DNA from: JBCBEX01 sp039027055
GTDB taxonomy: Bacteria; Bacteroidota; Rhodothermia; Rhodothermales; Rubricoccaceae
NCBI GenBank assembly: GCA_039027055.1
Contig: JBCCLD010000279.1
Coordinates: forward strand, 1-6,324
DNA: 6,324 nucleotides
Direction: 5' to 3'
The position numbers and the translations under genes were made by a program. Below are positions 6,277 through 6,324 of the stretch, piece after piece; position 1 is the stretch's first letter, and the number at the start of each line of letters is the position of its first letter. Below the pieces are notes generated by a model. The model had not been told where the DNA came from and made no database searches. It saw only the letters and a program-made list of their open reading frames with translations.

Positions 6277-6324
6277 CGGAGACGCAAACGGCGTCTCGTG
6301 AGCACCTGACCCGATCAATGTCCA
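6277..6324 (-). repeat. Right terminal inverted repeat, incomplete at window end
   Basis: This is the inverted counterpart of 6162-6207: CGTGAGCACC at 6297-6306 and TGTCCA at 6319-6324 match exactly, with imperfect matches in between and inward. The six bases outside TGGACA on the left arm (GGCGTG) have no partner here because the window ends. The right arm is therefore incomplete. Confidence 0.58.

Larger units (their letters stand above)
6152..6324. mobile_element. MITE-like inverted-repeat element with IS5-type ends, cut by window end
   Basis: The stretch begins CTAGGGCGTGTGGACAATC and reads inward to GGTGCTCACG at 6180-6189. Its mirror copy, CGTGAGCACC, is at 6297-6306, and TGTCCA closes the window at 6319-6324 opposite TGGACA at 6162-6167. 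The whole is about 170 bases with no transposase. The GGGCGTGTGGACA-type terminus and a CTAG/YTAR target recall IS5-family elements (IS427/IS1031 side). That identity is from memory and not searched. Two further hairpins lie inside: CGATCC-TACG-GGATCG at 6243-6258, and GAGACGC-AAACG-GCGTCTC at 6279-6297. The outermost part of the right repeat, expected to resemble CACGCCCTAG, lies beyond the last base. The element is about 195 bases upstream of the lipoprotein start. Confidence 0.6.

Noticed and set aside
1..6324. CRISPR array, tRNA or rRNA genes
   Set aside because: No regularly spaced direct repeats, cloverleaf pattern or rRNA-like conserved stretches were seen on either strand.

Overview
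The window is a high-GC bacterial chromosome fragment. Sample stretches inside the flanking genes count at 68-72% GC. Its protein families point to the Bacteroidota/Rhodothermota side of the tree: a permease fused to an M1 aminopeptidase, a DUF5706 (PycTM-like) membrane protein, and an SdiA-regulated-type propeller lipoprotein. The start codons lack clear Shine-Dalgarno sequences. My best guess is a member of Rhodothermales or a close relative. This rests on family recognition and base composition, not on a marker gene.

Layout. Bases 1-218 hold no gene I can support. Bases 219-3815 (+) encode one very large membrane protein of 1198 residues. It has two ABC-2-type permease halves, a linking membrane helix and a C-terminal M1-type zinc aminopeptidase domain with HEVAH and a downstream glutamate. 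Its ATP-binding partner is not in the window and would be expected upstream of base 1. An 80-base convergent gap (3816-3895) contains two hairpins. Bases 3896-4909 (-) encode a DUF5706/Pycsar-effector-family membrane protein with a long disordered, lysine-rich N-terminus. This gene is visibly poorer in GC than its neighbours, and no cyclase gene is present. A 140-base gap with a strong hairpin separates it from 5050-5958 (-), a predicted lipoprotein with an SdiA-regulated-type beta-propeller fold and an acidic low-complexity insertion.

The right end is the least ordinary part. Bases 5996-6151 (-) keep a coding-like frame of 51 codons with no ATG (third positions 80% G+C). It runs uninterrupted up to a CTAG at 6152-6155. 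There a short non-coding inverted-repeat element begins, with ends like those of IS5-family elements. It runs to the last base of the window, where the right terminal repeat is cut off. The simplest reading is a MITE-like element that truncated a gene upstream of the lipoprotein.

The genes do not form one pathway. The permease-peptidase probably works with an ATPase encoded outside the window. The effector-family protein and the lipoprotein share a strand but look like separate transcription units. I did not find a complete undescribed system. The candidates worth following are the orphan PycTM-like protein and the truncated-gene/MITE junction.
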